Origin: an uncultured Flavobacterium sp.
GTDB taxonomy: Bacteria; Bacteroidota; Bacteroidia; Flavobacteriales; Flavobacteriaceae
NCBI GenBank assembly: GCA_946886675.1
Contig: CAMPIZ010000093.1
Location: forward strand, 1-6,760
Reading direction: 5' to 3'
DNA: 6,760 nt
Part shown: piece by piece, positions 6,283 to 6,760 of the stretch
How positions within the stretch are numbered: the first letter of the stretch is position 1
How the letters are laid out: each line of letters opens with the position of its first letter
Made by a program: the position numbers and the translations under genes
The notes under the pieces: model-generated
The model's input: only the letters and a program-made list of their open reading frames with translations
What the model was told of the DNA's origin: nothing
Databases searched by the model: none

Positions 6283-6760
6283 ATGCCATACTTTATTATA
6301 AAGCATTATCAGGTTAAACGTATTATGTATACCCTGATAATGCTTTTTCTTTTTACAATAGGCTGTTATAAGGTATTTGTATATGCTGATGGTGCAGAAG
6401 AAAAGAAACTTATTGCCTTATATCAAAACACTTCAAGGCTCAGCAATAAAGAAATTACCCTTATTAAAGAAGGGGATTTTATATTACGAAGGGGGTTCGG
6501 CTATTTTAGCGATATTATTGCTACCAAACTAAATAATGGCAAATATGATATCACCCATGCAGGCATTATTATTAAAAAGAACAACAGTCTGTTTGTTCTT
6601 CATTCTTTATCTTCGGATGTTTCTAAAATTAACGGCGTGCAGATGCAGCCACTTGATACTTTTTTAAAATACAGCAGCCCAGGAAAGATAATAATAACAA
6701 GAGTAAAAACTTCCACTGGCAGTCTGGGCAGTGAAATTGCCGCAAAAGCACTGTACTACC
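6283..6760 (+). CDS. YiiX/YebB-like permuted papain-fold (NlpC/P60-type) hydrolase, 3'-truncated
   Basis: The frame is open from ATG 6283 to the window's end, giving 159 residues with the C-terminus missing. The N-terminus has a basic stretch (KHYQVKR, 7-13) and a hydrophobic segment (about 14-34, ending near CYKVFVYA): a signal peptide or membrane anchor. TIGC is a poor lipobox, so lipidation at Cys28 is doubtful. Then come EGDFILRRG (63-71), THAGIII (91-97, His92), VLHSLS (106-111) and PLDTFL (123-128). These match the YaeF/YiiX/YebB family (PF05708), circularly permuted papain-like enzymes with the His before the Cys; His92 is the likely catalytic His, and the Cys would lie beyond the window. 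Substrates are mostly unknown; amide bonds in peptide or lipid are proposed for the fold. The gene begins 5 bp after the lipoprotein gene. Other in-frame ATGs are at 6325 and 6340; a terminator-like hairpin spans 6300-6346, so the start is uncertain. Confidence 0.75.
   Translation, partial: MPYFIIKHYQVKRIMYTLIMLFLFTIGCYKVFVYADGAEEKKLIALYQNTSRLSNKEITLIKEGDFILRRGFGYFSDIIATKLNNGKYDITHAGIIIKKNNSLFVLHSLSSDVSKINGVQMQPLDTFLKYSSPGKIIITRVKTSTGSLGSEIAAKALYY
6300..6354 (+). terminator. Long perfect hairpin with T-tract, terminator-like, inside the YiiX-like reading frame
   Basis: AAAGCATTATCAGG (6300-6313) and CCTGATAATGCTTT (6333-6346) are perfect 14-bp inverted repeats around a 19-nt loop. A T-rich tract (TTTTTCTTTTT, 6344-6354) overlaps the end of the right arm. 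It lies 22 bp after the lipoprotein stop. This is the form of a Rho-independent terminator for the lipoprotein gene, yet it overlaps codons of the following open frame. It could be a full terminator, a partial one that reduces expression of the second gene, or a structure that controls its translation. Confidence 0.7.

Noticed and set aside
5815..6306. A 163-codon open frame on the - strand opposite the lipoprotein gene
   Set aside because: It is the antisense shadow of a well-supported lipoprotein gene with signal peptide and lipobox; its own translation shows no recognisable domain.
6362..6364. Cys28 codon context TIGC as a lipobox in the YiiX-like protein
   Set aside because: Position -3 is Thr rather than Leu/Val/Ile, so lipidation is not supported well enough to call.

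Overview
The window looks like a piece of a Bacteroidetes chromosome, most likely Flavobacterium or a close relative. The DNA is AT-rich. No Shine-Dalgarno-like sequence was noticed in front of the starts examined. Two intergenic sites match the Bacteroidetes -7 promoter element TAnnTTTG exactly. The proteins (eukaryote-type P5C dehydrogenase, RsmG with the RHVLHSLG variant, a b5-less membrane desaturase, PurT, a DUF4878-like lipoprotein) are of the kind usual in flavobacteria. The genus is an inference from recalled family features, not from a search.

Layout from left to right: (1) the 3' part of pruA on the + strand, cut by the window's left edge; (2) a hairpin shared by two converging genes; (3) rsmG on the - strand; (4) a 116-bp divergent promoter region; (5) a + strand pair 31 bp apart, a fatty acid desaturase and a class I aminotransferase, closed by a strong terminator; (6) purT starting 21 bp past that hairpin; (7) a short intergenic stretch with a weak hairpin and a possible promoter; (8) a small lipoprotein gene followed 5 bp later by a YiiX/YebB-like papain-fold hydrolase gene that runs off the right edge.

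Most genes are housekeeping and metabolically unrelated: proline breakdown to glutamate, 16S rRNA m7G527 methylation, membrane lipid unsaturation, amino acid transamination, and formate-dependent purine synthesis. Only the last two genes form a tight, poorly characterised pair, probably acting in the cell envelope. No tRNA, rRNA, CRISPR array, transposon, attachment site or phage gene was seen, and no intergenic stretch exceeds about 120 bp.

I did not find a convincing undescribed system. The points most worth a second look are regulatory. A long perfect hairpin with a T-tract lies inside the 5' coding region of the last gene. Consensus promoter elements sit on top of the longest-ORF starts of rsmG and the desaturase, which argues for shorter proteins at both. 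purT has no recognisable promoter of its own behind a strong terminator.
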